From the NCBI GenBank assembly GCA_947628975.1, contig CANRBW010000011.1, positions 1 to 18,712 on the forward strand: 18,712 nt of DNA, read 5' to 3'. This document shows, piece after piece, positions 1 through 12,000 of the stretch; position 1 is the first letter of the stretch; every line of letters begins with the position of its first letter. The stretch is from an uncultured Oscillospiraceae bacterium (lineage in GTDB: Bacteria; Bacillota; Clostridia; Oscillospirales; Oscillospiraceae). The notes under the pieces are model-generated. The model was not told where the DNA came from. It did no database searches and saw nothing but the letters and a program-made list of their open reading frames with translations. A program made the translations under genes and the position numbers.

Positions 1-3000
1 GCCCAGGCCGAGACCCTGACCGGCGACAAGACCGTCTACCTGGTGGGCAAGGCCAAGGGCGCGCCGGACCAGGTGGACCTGGGCGACGGCTCCGTCACCC
101 TCACCGTGGACAAGACCGGTGACGTCTTCTCCGCCGGCCAGCTCACCGTGGAGACCGACGGCACCCTCACCGCAGCCCCCGGTGCGGAGGGCGCGGAGAG
201 CAGCGTCAAGTTCAAGGCCGGCGAGGGCAGCAAGGGCGTCAACGTCACCACCGGCGCGGAGGCCGCCGGCACGCGGCACAGCGTCGCCGGCCCGACGGGC
301 GCTGAGGTGGAAGTCAGCGTGCAGACCGGCGAGGACGGCTCTGTCACCGGCACCGCCAAGAGCGCCAGCGGCGTGGTCATCGACGGGGTGACCTACACCG
401 GCGCGGCTGACGACACCTACGACCTGGATAACCCCTTCGGCACCGGGGCCAAGGCCACCGTGCCCGACGGGAAGTCGGTCACCGTGCCCGGCGATCCCGC
501 CGGCGACGAGGGCCAGGCCGCCGGCAAGGGCTTTGTGGTGACCAACCCCGCCAACTCTGACGGCGACGACGTCACCGTGGACGTCCCCGGCGCGGAGGAT
601 GGCGTCAAGGGCACCGTCGCCTCCGAGGAGGGCGGCAAGGTCTCGGTCCAGGCCGGGGCGGACAAGGCGGTGGAGTATGACCTGGGCGCGGACACCCAGC
701 TCGCCCTGAAGAGCGAGGCCCAGGAGGACGGCTCCGTCCGGGAGTTTGTGGAGCTGGAACAGGGCTCCGCCACCGTGCCCAACGGCGGCAAACTCACCGG
801 CAACGGCCAGGAGATCGCCGTGTCCAACGGCTCCGCCACCGCCGCCAAGGAGGAGGACGGCTCGGTGCGGGTCACCGTGCCCAGCGGCGGCAAGATCACC
901 GTGGACGGCCAGACCTACACCGGCGCCACCACCGTGATCATCGACCCCGACGGCACCGTGCGGGAGATCCTGCCCGACTACTATGTGGACGTGGAGGCCG
1001 AGGCGGGCGGCAACGGCTCCAAGGAGGCGCCCTACAACACCTTCTCCGCCGCGTGGAGCGCCGCAAACTCCACGGTCAAGGGCGCAAAAATTCACCTGCT
1101 GAGCGACGCCACTGCCGGTTCCGCTACCCTGACCGTTAACAAGGGCAAGGACATCACTATCATAGGCGAGGAAAAGAGTGCCGATGGCACAACCACTTCC
1201 AAGCAGAGAACGCTGAACTTTACACAGCAGCCCTCTCAGGATTCCGGCTTTGTGAAGCTCAACGCCGTTCTGACCCTTGATAATGTTATACTGGACGGCA
1301 ACGACATCACCGCCATAACCCTGTACGGCGGTTTCAGCTTCTATACCAGCGGCGGCCTCGTGATGAACGAGGGAGCGGTCATCCAGAACTTCACGACCGA
1401 CGGACGCAATTATAACGGCTCTTCGGACATGGGCGGCTACTTCTTCTACAGAATGTCGGAGACCGACCAAACGGCCATGAAGTTCCACATGTACGAGGGC
1501 TCGGAGATCCGCAACTGCACCGGTAACAGCAGCACTCTTATTTATCTTAACATAACCGATGTTGTGATCAAGGGCGCGAAGTTCACCAACCTCGGGAATT
1601 CTTCCGTCCTCAGCACCACACAAGCTGTCGTTGAGGACACGGAATTCAGCGGCAACGCGGGATATGATCTTTCCGCGTGGAGTGGCGGCAACCTCAACCT
1701 CCGGGGGCAGATCAGCGCCCAGAAGGTTGGCTTCAACAAAAACGACCAGTACGGCAACCGTGAGCTTTACTTCGACGTGGACGGGCTGGACGCGGAGCAA
1801 GAGACGCCCATCCCGGTCGCCCCGGCCGAGGACATCACCTGCCAGAAGTTCGCCGGCAACGCGGCCGGCCGCGACGTCATCAACGCCTTCGCGCTGAAAG
1901 CGACGGGCTTCGAGGAGCCCTCGGAGGACTTCTCCCTGGTCTACTGCGACGGCGAGAAGGACTACCTCTTCGACGCGGAGAGCGGCCGCTTCCTCCAGGT
2001 CCTGCTGCCGCTGAAGAGCGGCATCACGGGCGCGGGTGACTGGGAGTATGCCGGCCACGACGAGCACCAGGCCAACACCATCTGGATCGTGAACAACGAC
2101 CTCTATAAGATTGCCGAGGTCTATGTGGGCGGCGCGGTGACCAACTCCCAGGCGCCCAAGGGCTCCAAGGAGAACCCCTATCACTCCCTGGACGAGCTTC
2201 TGGAGGACGAGGCGTTTGTCAAGTCCATCGACAAGCGCGGCCTCTCCGTGGTGATGGGCGACGACCTGAGCGTCACGGCGGACCAGGTGGAGGAGCTGAT
2301 GGACAAGACCAACCTCACCTTCACCTCCGACACGCCGGAGGGCGAGCGCGCCCTGACCGTCCAGCCGGGCGAGGACGGCAAGGGCGTCTCGGTGGACGCC
2401 AACCAGGGCCTCAGCCTGGATAACGTCACCGTCAAGCCCAGCGCGGACTTTACCGGCGAAAACCTGTTCACCGTGACGGAGGGCGGCAAGCTGACCGTGT
2501 ACGGCGCCACCCTGGACGGCGACGGCCGGGAGGTCCGGGGCGTCTATGTGGACGGCGGCGACGTGGCCATGACCGACGCCACCGTCCAGGGCTTTGACGC
2601 TCCCGCCACCAGCGAGGGCGGCAACGGCTCCGGCGTCTACCTGAAGGAGGGCTCCGTCACCCTGGCCGGGGACGTGGTGGTCACCGACAACGGCGGCGAG
2701 AGCAAGAATTCCAACGTCTACCTGGCCGGGGACAACACCCTGACCCTGGACGGCCTGGGCGATGGTGCCCAGGTGGGCGTGGCCGTGCCGGAGTTCGAGG
2801 CGCTGGGCTCCCGGAAGGTGGCCACCGGCGCTCAGCCCGGGGACGACGGGAAGATCCAGTCCGATATGTCCAACCACGCGCCCCTCTACCAGAACGGGAC
2901 GGTCACCTTCGGGATCGGCGCCGGCCGCCAGAGCTATTATGTGAGGCAGGACGGCGGCGCCTTCGGCGTGGCCGCGGGCACGGCGGAGGATCCCATCGGG

Positions 3001-6000
3001 CCCGACCAGATGGATAAGGTCTCCGGCGACGAACTGGTGGAGTTCCTGATCATGGGCGACATCACCCTGCCCAAGTCCAGCAACACCACCACCGGCTCCG
3101 ACGGCGGCAACTACGGGATGCGGATCGTCACCTCCCAGTTCCGCGTCGTCAGCGTGTATGAGGACGGCGACGGGAACTGGGTCCAGGTCACCAGCGCCGA
3201 CGACCCCCACATCCACACCATCACCCGGGGCGGCGACATCCCCGCCGGCGCGCCCATGTTCTGGAACGTGGGCAAGGGCGGCATGGAGCTGGCCTATGTG
3301 AAGCTGGCCGGGAACGGCGGACCGGTGGTCCGGGCGGTCAGCGACGATAAGGGCAACACCAACGTGGGGTCCATGCTCCTCACCGGCGTCACCGTCACCG
3401 GCGATCACAGCGACGCCGGCACCGCCACCACGACCTTCGGCACGGCGGGCGCGGTCATCGACTTTGAGAGCGATGGCGGCCGCCTGACCCTCACCGACAC
3501 CACCATCTCCGGCCTGAAGGTCGGCGAGGAGGGCGGCGCGGTGGTCCTGGGCGGGAAGGCCGCCGTCACGGTGGACGGCGCCACCGTCATCACCGGCAAC
3601 ACCGCCGCCGGCGCGGCCCGGAACGTGGTCCTTCCGGCGGACAAGACGGTCACCGTGGCCGCCGACTTCGCCGGCAAGGTGGGCGTGAGCGTGGCCGGCG
3701 GCGTGGAGAACACCCCCGTGGCCGTGAGCGCCACCGAGGGGGCGGAGGTCTCCGCCAAGGCCCGGTACTTCACCTCCGACGACGCGGAATTCGTGGTCAA
3801 GCCCAGCGACGACAAGACCAAGCTGGTGCTGGGCGTGGGCATCTACCGGGTGGGGGATGAGTACTTCAACACCTGGGAGGAAGTGGCCGAGGCCCTGGCC
3901 CAGGCGGAGGACAAGACCGTCTACCTGGTGGGCGCGCCCGCTGAGGCGGTGGACGCGGACCTGGGCTCCGGCGACACCGCCGCCACCCTGGTGGACGAGG
4001 CCACCGGCGACCGCTACACCGGCGGCGAGGTGACCATCAACACCGCCGAGACCGCCGAGACCGCCGGGACGGTGACCGTCAAGGACGGCGACACCGCCTA
4101 CACCCAGGGCGGCGAGCCCGGCGGCCACGGCCCCAGCGTCACCACCGGCAAGGGCGAGGAGACCACCGACCACAAGGTCTCCGCCCAGGCGGGAGAGACG
4201 GTGGACCTCACCGTGACCACCGACGCCGACGGCGCCACCAAGGCCACCGCCAAGGTGGACGACCCCGACGACGCTGTGATCCTGGACGGGGTGACCTACA
4301 CCGGCGCGACGGAGTACGACCTGGACGATCCCATGGGCACGCCCGGCGTCACCGGGACCATCCCCGGCGGCGACCATGAAAGCGCCGTCAAGGTGGGCGA
4401 CTTCACCGTGACCAACCCCGGCGAGACCGACATCGAGGTCCGCTCCAACGGCGAGGGGGAGAACCCCTCCGTGGTGCTGGACGGCGGCGAGGACGGCAAG
4501 ATCGTCATCCAGGACGAGGCGGGCAACGGGACGGTCTACGAGGCCGGGCCGGACGGCGCCGAGCTGGAGCTGGGCAAGGACAGCGAGGGCAAGAGCCAGG
4601 TGGAGCTGAAGGACGGCTCCGTGGACCTGCCCAAGGACGGCAAGATCCAGGTCAACGACACCCCGGTGGTGAACCAGGGCGAGGGCAGCCTGACCGTCAC
4701 CAAGGACGCCGACGACGAAAGCGGCAGGGCCAGCGTGGAGATCCCCGCCGGGACCACCGCCACCGTGGACGGCAAGGAGTATACCGGCCCCACCACCGTG
4801 GTGGTGGACGGGGATGGCCACAGCGCCCTGGGCGAGGGCCAGGTGACCCTGAAGCCCGGCGAGGACGTGGACGTGACCTTCCCGGAGGGCGGCGGCGTCA
4901 ACGTGGAAAATTCCAACCCCGCCGACAGCGGCAAGGACGTGACCGTGAAGGTCCCCGCCTCCCCGGAGGATCCCCGCGGCCAGGTCACCGTGCCCAAGGG
5001 CGGCCAGGTCACCGTGGGTGACAACACCTACACCGTGCCCGACACCGCGGCGGACGACGACAACGTCTTCGCCTTCGGCCCCGACGGCGACGTGAGCATC
5101 GTGGACGGCGCCGTGGAGCTGGGCGACGGCGAGAGCATGGGCTTTGGCGACGCCACGCTGGGCAACGGCGACGGCGAGAACGGCAAGGTGGTCGTGGAGG
5201 TCCAGCCCGACGGCGACGCCAAGGTCACCGTCCCCGCCGGGGAGACCCTCACCGTCACCACCCCTGTGCTGGACGAGAACGGCCAGCCCACCGTGGACGA
5301 AAACGGCGACCCGGTCACCGAGACCCACACCTATACCAATAACGGCCCCGGTGACATGGAGTTCACCGTGGACGAGCGGGGCAACGTGTCCGTGGACACC
5401 CTGCCCGAGGACGGCCTGACCCTTGGTCCCGACGCCACCGTCACCCTGCCCGAGGTGGAGGAGGGCGACGGCCCCAACACCCTCACCGCCGGGAGCGAGG
5501 GCGCCACCCTGAAGCCCAACACCACAGATAGAGACGGCAAGGACGCCACGCCGCCTCTGCTGGACAGCGGCTCGGTGATCTTCCCGGAGACCGGCGGCAA
5601 GTCCAACGTGCTGGTCAAGGACAGCGGCGGCGCGGATGCGGAGAAGCGCCTGGACGGCAAGAACGTGGAGATCGCCGTGGATGAGGACGGCAACGTCACC
5701 GCCGAGGCCGTGCCCGGCAGCGGCAACGGCAAGGTCACGGTGGAGGGCGGCACCGAGTACAACATCCCCGAGGGGAAGGGCCCCGCCACTCTGAACGACC
5801 AGGGCGTCTTCGGCGCCCCTGCCCAGGGCCGGGTGAAGGACAACAAGGACGGCCCGGGCAGCTGGCCCTATGTGCTGGCGCCCGAGGACGAAAACCAGGA
5901 GATCTACACCCTGGAGGTCGAGGGCGAAAACTCCAGCAAGTCGGCGGTCCACATGGAGCCCGGGGCGAGCTTCGACCTCTATGAGAAGGTAGATCACGAC

Positions 6001-9000
6001 AGTACATCCAAGGCAGAGGAAAACCTGAAAAAGCCCGCCATTGGCCAGTATGAGGCGGTCAACGACGGCGCGGACGCGGTGGTGGATCACAAGACGGGCG
6101 AGGTCACCCTGAACGGGGGCAGTCTGCACGTCTCCAGCTCCGCCGACAGCGAGGCGGAGGCGGAGGTCACCGTGGGCGACAACGCCATCGGGGTCACCGA
6201 CGCCGTGGTCACCGCCACCACCGACGCCGAGGGCGAGCCCGACGGCGGCGCGGACGTGACCGTGCCCGCCGGCAAGGGCGTCACCGTGACCGGCAAGGAC
6301 GACGAGGCCGGCAAGACCTACGAAAACGCCGGGGACGGCGACCTGGAGCTCCATGTGAACCCGGACGGCTCTGTGGAGCTGAAGTCCGGCAAGGTGAAGG
6401 TGCCCCAGGGCGGCGCGGTCACCGTGGGCGGCGTCACCTACACCGGCGAGGCCACCGTGGAGGCCCTGCCCGACGGCTCGGCGCGCTACGAGTCCACCGA
6501 CAAGGACCACAGCGCCGCCACCTTTAAGGCGGAGGAGAGCGACACGGCGGTGGAGATCCAGCCCGGCGAGAACGGCATCACCGTCACCGACGAGGACGGG
6601 AAGCTGCGCTTCACCGCGGACGACGACAAGGTCACCGTGGGCGGGAAGACCTATGAGGGCGGCAACCTGGCGGTGGACAAGACCACCGGCGCGGTGGAGC
6701 TGGAGTCCGGCTCCGTCACCACGCCTGACGGCGGCGCGGTGGACCTGACCACCGGCGGCCAGAACGGCGAGAAGCACAGCGTCGCCGGCGAGGGCGCCAC
6801 CGTCACCAAGGACAGCGTCTACGCCGACTCCGCCACCGTCACCGTGCCGGGAGACGGCCAGGTCACCGTGGACGGCACGGAGTACACCAATCCCGACCCG
6901 GAGAACCCCGTGACCTTCCGGGTGGGCGATCCCAGCGCCCCGGAGCTGAACGGGGAGAAGCTGCCTGAGCTCCAGGAGGGCAAGGTGGAGCTGGACGCCA
7001 AGAACGGCGAGGCCCCCGCCCAGAACGAGGCGGTGGCGGTCAACGGCGCCACGGTGGAGGCCACCAAGGACGGCGCCGACGGCAAGAAGGTCACCGTGGA
7101 GAAGAAGGAGGACGGTTCCGCCCAGGTGGACATCCCCGCCGGCGGCAGCGCCAAGGTCAACGGCGTGGAGGTCCAGGGCCCGGCCAGCGTCACCGTGGAC
7201 GAGACCGGCACCGCCACCGTGAAGCCCAACGAGGGCGAGAGCTCGGTGAAGGTGGACGGCAAGACCTTTGTGCGGGACGAGGGCGCGCAGGCCCCCTCCG
7301 TCACCATCGACCCGTCGGGGAACGTGACTGGCAACGGCATGACCCCCACCGTGGACATTCCCACCGACGGCCCGGTCCATGTGCGGCCGGGGGAGAGCGT
7401 CAGCTTCACCGACGGGGACGGTAGGACCACCACCGTCACCGGCGGCGACAACGGCGGCTACTTCACCGTGGACGAGAACGGCGGCCTCACCCTCACCGAC
7501 GAGACCGGCGAGGCGCTGGCCGGACCCTTCGTCAACGCCGACGACAGCGAGCCCGCCCAGGACCTGAGGCTGACCATCGACTGCGTCCCGGACGAGGAGG
7601 GCAACCTCACCGACGCCACCGCCCAGCTCACCGGCGGCACCGTCAAGGTGCCCGCGGAGGAGACGGTGGCCGTGGGCGACAAGGACTACACCGCCGGGGC
7701 CGAGGGCGCTGTACTGACCTATCCCCAGGCCGACGGCGACGCCCCCGCCCTGAAGGACGGCAGCGTCATCCCGGAGGCGGGCGGCGCCGTCCAGGTGGGC
7801 GAGAACACCTACGTCCCCCGCACCGACAATGTGGAGGTCGGCGTGGGCAGCGGCGACGGCGCGGTGAAGAGCGCCGACGGCGAGGACGCCAAGCTGGGCT
7901 TCCAGGGCAAGGACAGCGACCAGGAGCGGGGCTACCTGATCCCCGGCGACGTCGCCCAGGCGGTGGAGCCCAACGAGGACAACACCGGCCTGCCCGCCCC
8001 CGCCCAGGAGCAGCTGACCAAGACCCCCTCCCCGCTGGGCAGCGGGGACCAGCCCAGCGTCAAGCGCAGCGGCGACAGCCCCGCGGACGCGGACGCCTAC
8101 CTGGTGGCCGGTGACAGCGGCACCCACGACCTGACGGTGGAGCCGGGGGCCAAGGTGGACGTGACCGACAAGGACGGCAACGTCACCGTCTTTGAGAACA
8201 CCGACTCCTCCGACCCGGCCAAGAACGCCAAGTTCACCCTGGACGCCGACGGCGGGGCCACCCTCAAGGAGGGCACCGTCACCGTCACCGGCCGGACCGA
8301 GGACGGCCAGAGCGCGCCGGGCACCGTCACCGTGGACGGCATCGCCCCGGGCAAGGGTGACATCACCGGCGAGAACATCACCGTCACCGCCCCCGGGACC
8401 GACGCCGCCGGGGAGACCGAGGCCAACAGCGCGGACGTGACCGTCCCCGCGGGCGGCCAGGTCACCGTGGGCGACACCACCTATACGCCCGTGGACGACG
8501 ACGTGAAGCTCCATGTGGCCCCGGACGGCTCTGTGGAGCTGCGGGAGGGCGCCGTGGAGACCCCCGCCGGCGGCAGCGTCAGCGTCGTCGACCCGGAGAC
8601 CGGCCGGACCGACACCTACACCGTCCCCGAAGGGACCGCCGCCCAGGTGGAGAAGACCCCGGCGGGCGGCGAGCTCAAGGACGGCAAGGTGGCGCTGGAG
8701 AAGGACTCCCGGATCGGGGCCAGCGGCGCCACCGTGGAGTCCACCAAGGACGGCAAGGACGGAGAGAAGGTCACCGTGGAGAAGAAGGACGACGGCACCT
8801 CCACCGTGGACATTCCCGACGGCGGCAGCGCCAAGGTCAACGGCGCGGAGATCCAGGGTCCCGCCCAGGTCACCGTGGGTCAGGACGGCCAGGCCACCAT
8901 CGCCCCTGAGGCGGGCCAGGACGTGGAGATCAACGGCAAGACCTACACCTTGAAAGAGGGCAAGGAGGGCGAGATCCACATCGACGAGGCGGGCAACGTC

Positions 9001-12000
9001 ACCGCCACCCCCGCGGACGCCTTCACCGTAGAGGTGGAGCTGCCCACCGACGACAGCGACAAGCTGGTCCACGTTGGCCCCGGCGAGACGGTGACCTTCC
9101 CCGACAAGAACGGCGGCAAGACCACCGTCACCGGCGGGGAGAGCGGCGGCACCTTCGCCGTGGACAAGGGCGGCAACGTCACCCTCACCACCGACGAGGG
9201 CCAGATCGGCTCCGACGGCAAGGTGACCCCCGCCAACGGCCAGTTCCGGAACGGTGGGAAGGACGAGCTGAAACTCACCGTGGACGACCAGGACGTCACC
9301 CTGGACAGCGGCGCGGTCCATGTGGAGCCGGACGCCACCGTCACCGTGGACGGCACCCCCTTCACCGGCGCGGAGCCGGACGGGGCCACCCTCACCAAGG
9401 GCGGCGCCGGGGACGGCGCGCCCCAGGTCACCGAGGGCGCGGCCACCGTGACCCCCGGCGCGGGCAAGAGCTTCACCGTCACCGAAAAGGACGGCGAGGA
9501 GCACACCTACACCGGCGAGACGGAGGACACCACCTTCCGGGTCACCCCCGACGGGGTGGAGCTGGAGAAGGGCTCGGTGACCCTGGACAAGAACGACAGC
9601 GTGAACTTCGGCGATACCGCCATCACCGGCTCCGGTGAGGAGGGCCAGGGCAAGGTCACCGTCACCGTGCCCGCCGCCGAGGGCAGCGACAACGCCAAGG
9701 TAGAGGTGGCCGACGGCGGCTCGGCGCAGGTGGGCGACGACGTCTACACCAACGCCGGCGCCGGCGCCGACCTCACCCTGGAGGTCACCCCGGAGGGCGA
9801 CGTGGCCCTGAAGGACGGCGCGGTCACCCTGCCCGACAACGGCTCCGCGGCGGACACCGCCGGCGTCACCGTCACCGTGGGCGAGGGCGACAGCAGCCGG
9901 GACTATGAGGTCACCGGCGACGGCGTCACCGTCACCGCCGACGGCCAGACCGGCACCGGCCGGGCCCGTATCCCCGGCGGCTTCGCCGCGCGGCTGTACG
10001 ACCCCGGCACCGGCGAGACCAACATCTACACCGCCCCCGCCGGCAAGGACGCGGAGGTCCAGTTGGGCGAGAACGGGCCTGAGCTGGCCCAGGGCGCGGT
10101 GGAGTTGGAGAAGGACTCCCAGATCGGCGTGAACGGCGCCGACGTGAAGGCCACCCAGGACGGCGCCGACGGCAAGAAGGTCACCGTGGAGAAGAACGCC
10201 GACGGCACCGGCACCGTGGACATCCCCGCCGGCGGCAAGGCCGAGGTCAACGGCGTGGAGATCCAGGGCCCGGCCACCGTCACCGTGGACGGCACCGGCG
10301 CCGCCACCGTGAAGCCCGGCGCGGGCAACAGCGCGGTGGTGGGCGGCGTGACCTACACCGACGACGGTACCGGCAACGGCCAGGTGACCATCGGCCCGGA
10401 CGGCGTCATCTCCGCCAACGACAGCATCCAGGGCGGCGTGACCCTGCCCGCCAAGAACGTGAAGCTCCCCGTGAACGGCGCGGTGACCTATGAGACGCCC
10501 GACGGCGAGACCGTCACCCTGAAGGGCGGCCAGCCCAACGGCGCCACCGTGGACGTGGACGAGCGGGGCGACGTCACCGTCAAGGACGGCAACGCCCTGG
10601 TGAAGGGCGGCGTGGCCGCCGCCGCGGCCCCCGACGCCCCCGCGGGCAGCAAGGCCACCCATGTGGGCGACGTGGACATCACCGTGACCGACAAGGACGG
10701 CGACCCGGTGTCCGGCGCCAGCGTGACCGTGACGGTCACCGACAGCGAGGGCAACCCCGTCGACCGCACCCTCACCACCGGCCCCGACGGCGTGGCCCGC
10801 TTCGAGGACCTGCCCTACGGCGTCTACTCGGTGGTGGTGGAGAAGGGCGAGGGCGACGACGCGGTGACCTGCACCGGCAGCGTCACCGTGGACCGGCCCG
10901 ACCAGACCGCCGACAGCGGCCTCACCTTCGCCCTGGATGTGGTCACCATCAACACCAAGGTGGACAGCGACCTGGGCGCCGCGGCTCCCTCCGTGGGCAA
11001 CCTGGGCGACGTGGTCACCGCCGCGGACAAGACCGGCAGCGGCGCCGGCAGTGACATCACCATCGACGTCACCCTCACCGCCAACAAGGCGCAGACCAGT
11101 CAGGACATCCTGGACGCGGCCCAGCGGGACCTGCCCGACGCCGCGCCGGACTTCGCCGACTATGTGGACATCACCGTGACCAAGACGGTGACCACCACCG
11201 ACAGCCAGGGCAACACCGACACCCAGACCGATTCCCTGACCCGGACGCCCACCCTGCTGACCATCACCTTCCCCGTCTCCCAGGCCCTGGCGGATATGCT
11301 GGCCGCCCGGAGCCTGAGCGCGGACCGGAACGTCCTGGTCTACCGCCTCCACGACGGGAAGGTGGAGGCCATGCTGAAGGTGACGCCGGAGTACGGGCCC
11401 ACCGCCAGCCGGGAGTGCTACTACGTCCGTCAGGTGGGCGAGAGCTGGTACATCACCCTGCGGACCCAGAGCTTCTCGGTCTACGCCTTCGGCGTGTCCG
11501 GTAAGGAGGTCTCCGTCTGGACGCCCGGCGGCGGCACCCACAGCAGTGGCGGCAGCGGCGGCGGCTCCGCCGCGGTCACCGGCGGCGTGACGGTGCCGGA
11601 GACCCAGCACGGCACCGTGACCGTGAGCCCGACCCGGCCCTCCGCCAACAGCAAAGCCACCGTGACCGTCAAGCCGGACGACGGCTATGAGCTGGGCAGC
11701 CTGGTGGTCACCGACGCCCAGGGCAATCAGGTGCCCCTCACCAAGAACGACGACGGGAGCTACACCTTCACCATGCCCGCCTCCGGCGACGTGACCGTGT
11801 CCGCCCGGTTCGTGCCGGCGGCGGCGACCTGCCCCAAGGACAACACCTGCCCGATCCACCCCTTCGGCGACGCGGACGTCAACGCCTGGTACCATGACGG
11901 CGTCCACTACTGCCTGGTCCGGGATCTGATGCGCGGCTACGGCAACGGCAACTTCGGTCCCGCCGACGGCCTGACCCGCGGTATGGCGGCCCAGATGCTC

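Noticed and set aside
43..45. GTG as the start of the giant protein
   Set aside because: The frame is open to base 1, and the GTG is the Val of KTVYLVG, a motif repeated internally at 3931. There is no signal peptide after it, so the real start is upstream.
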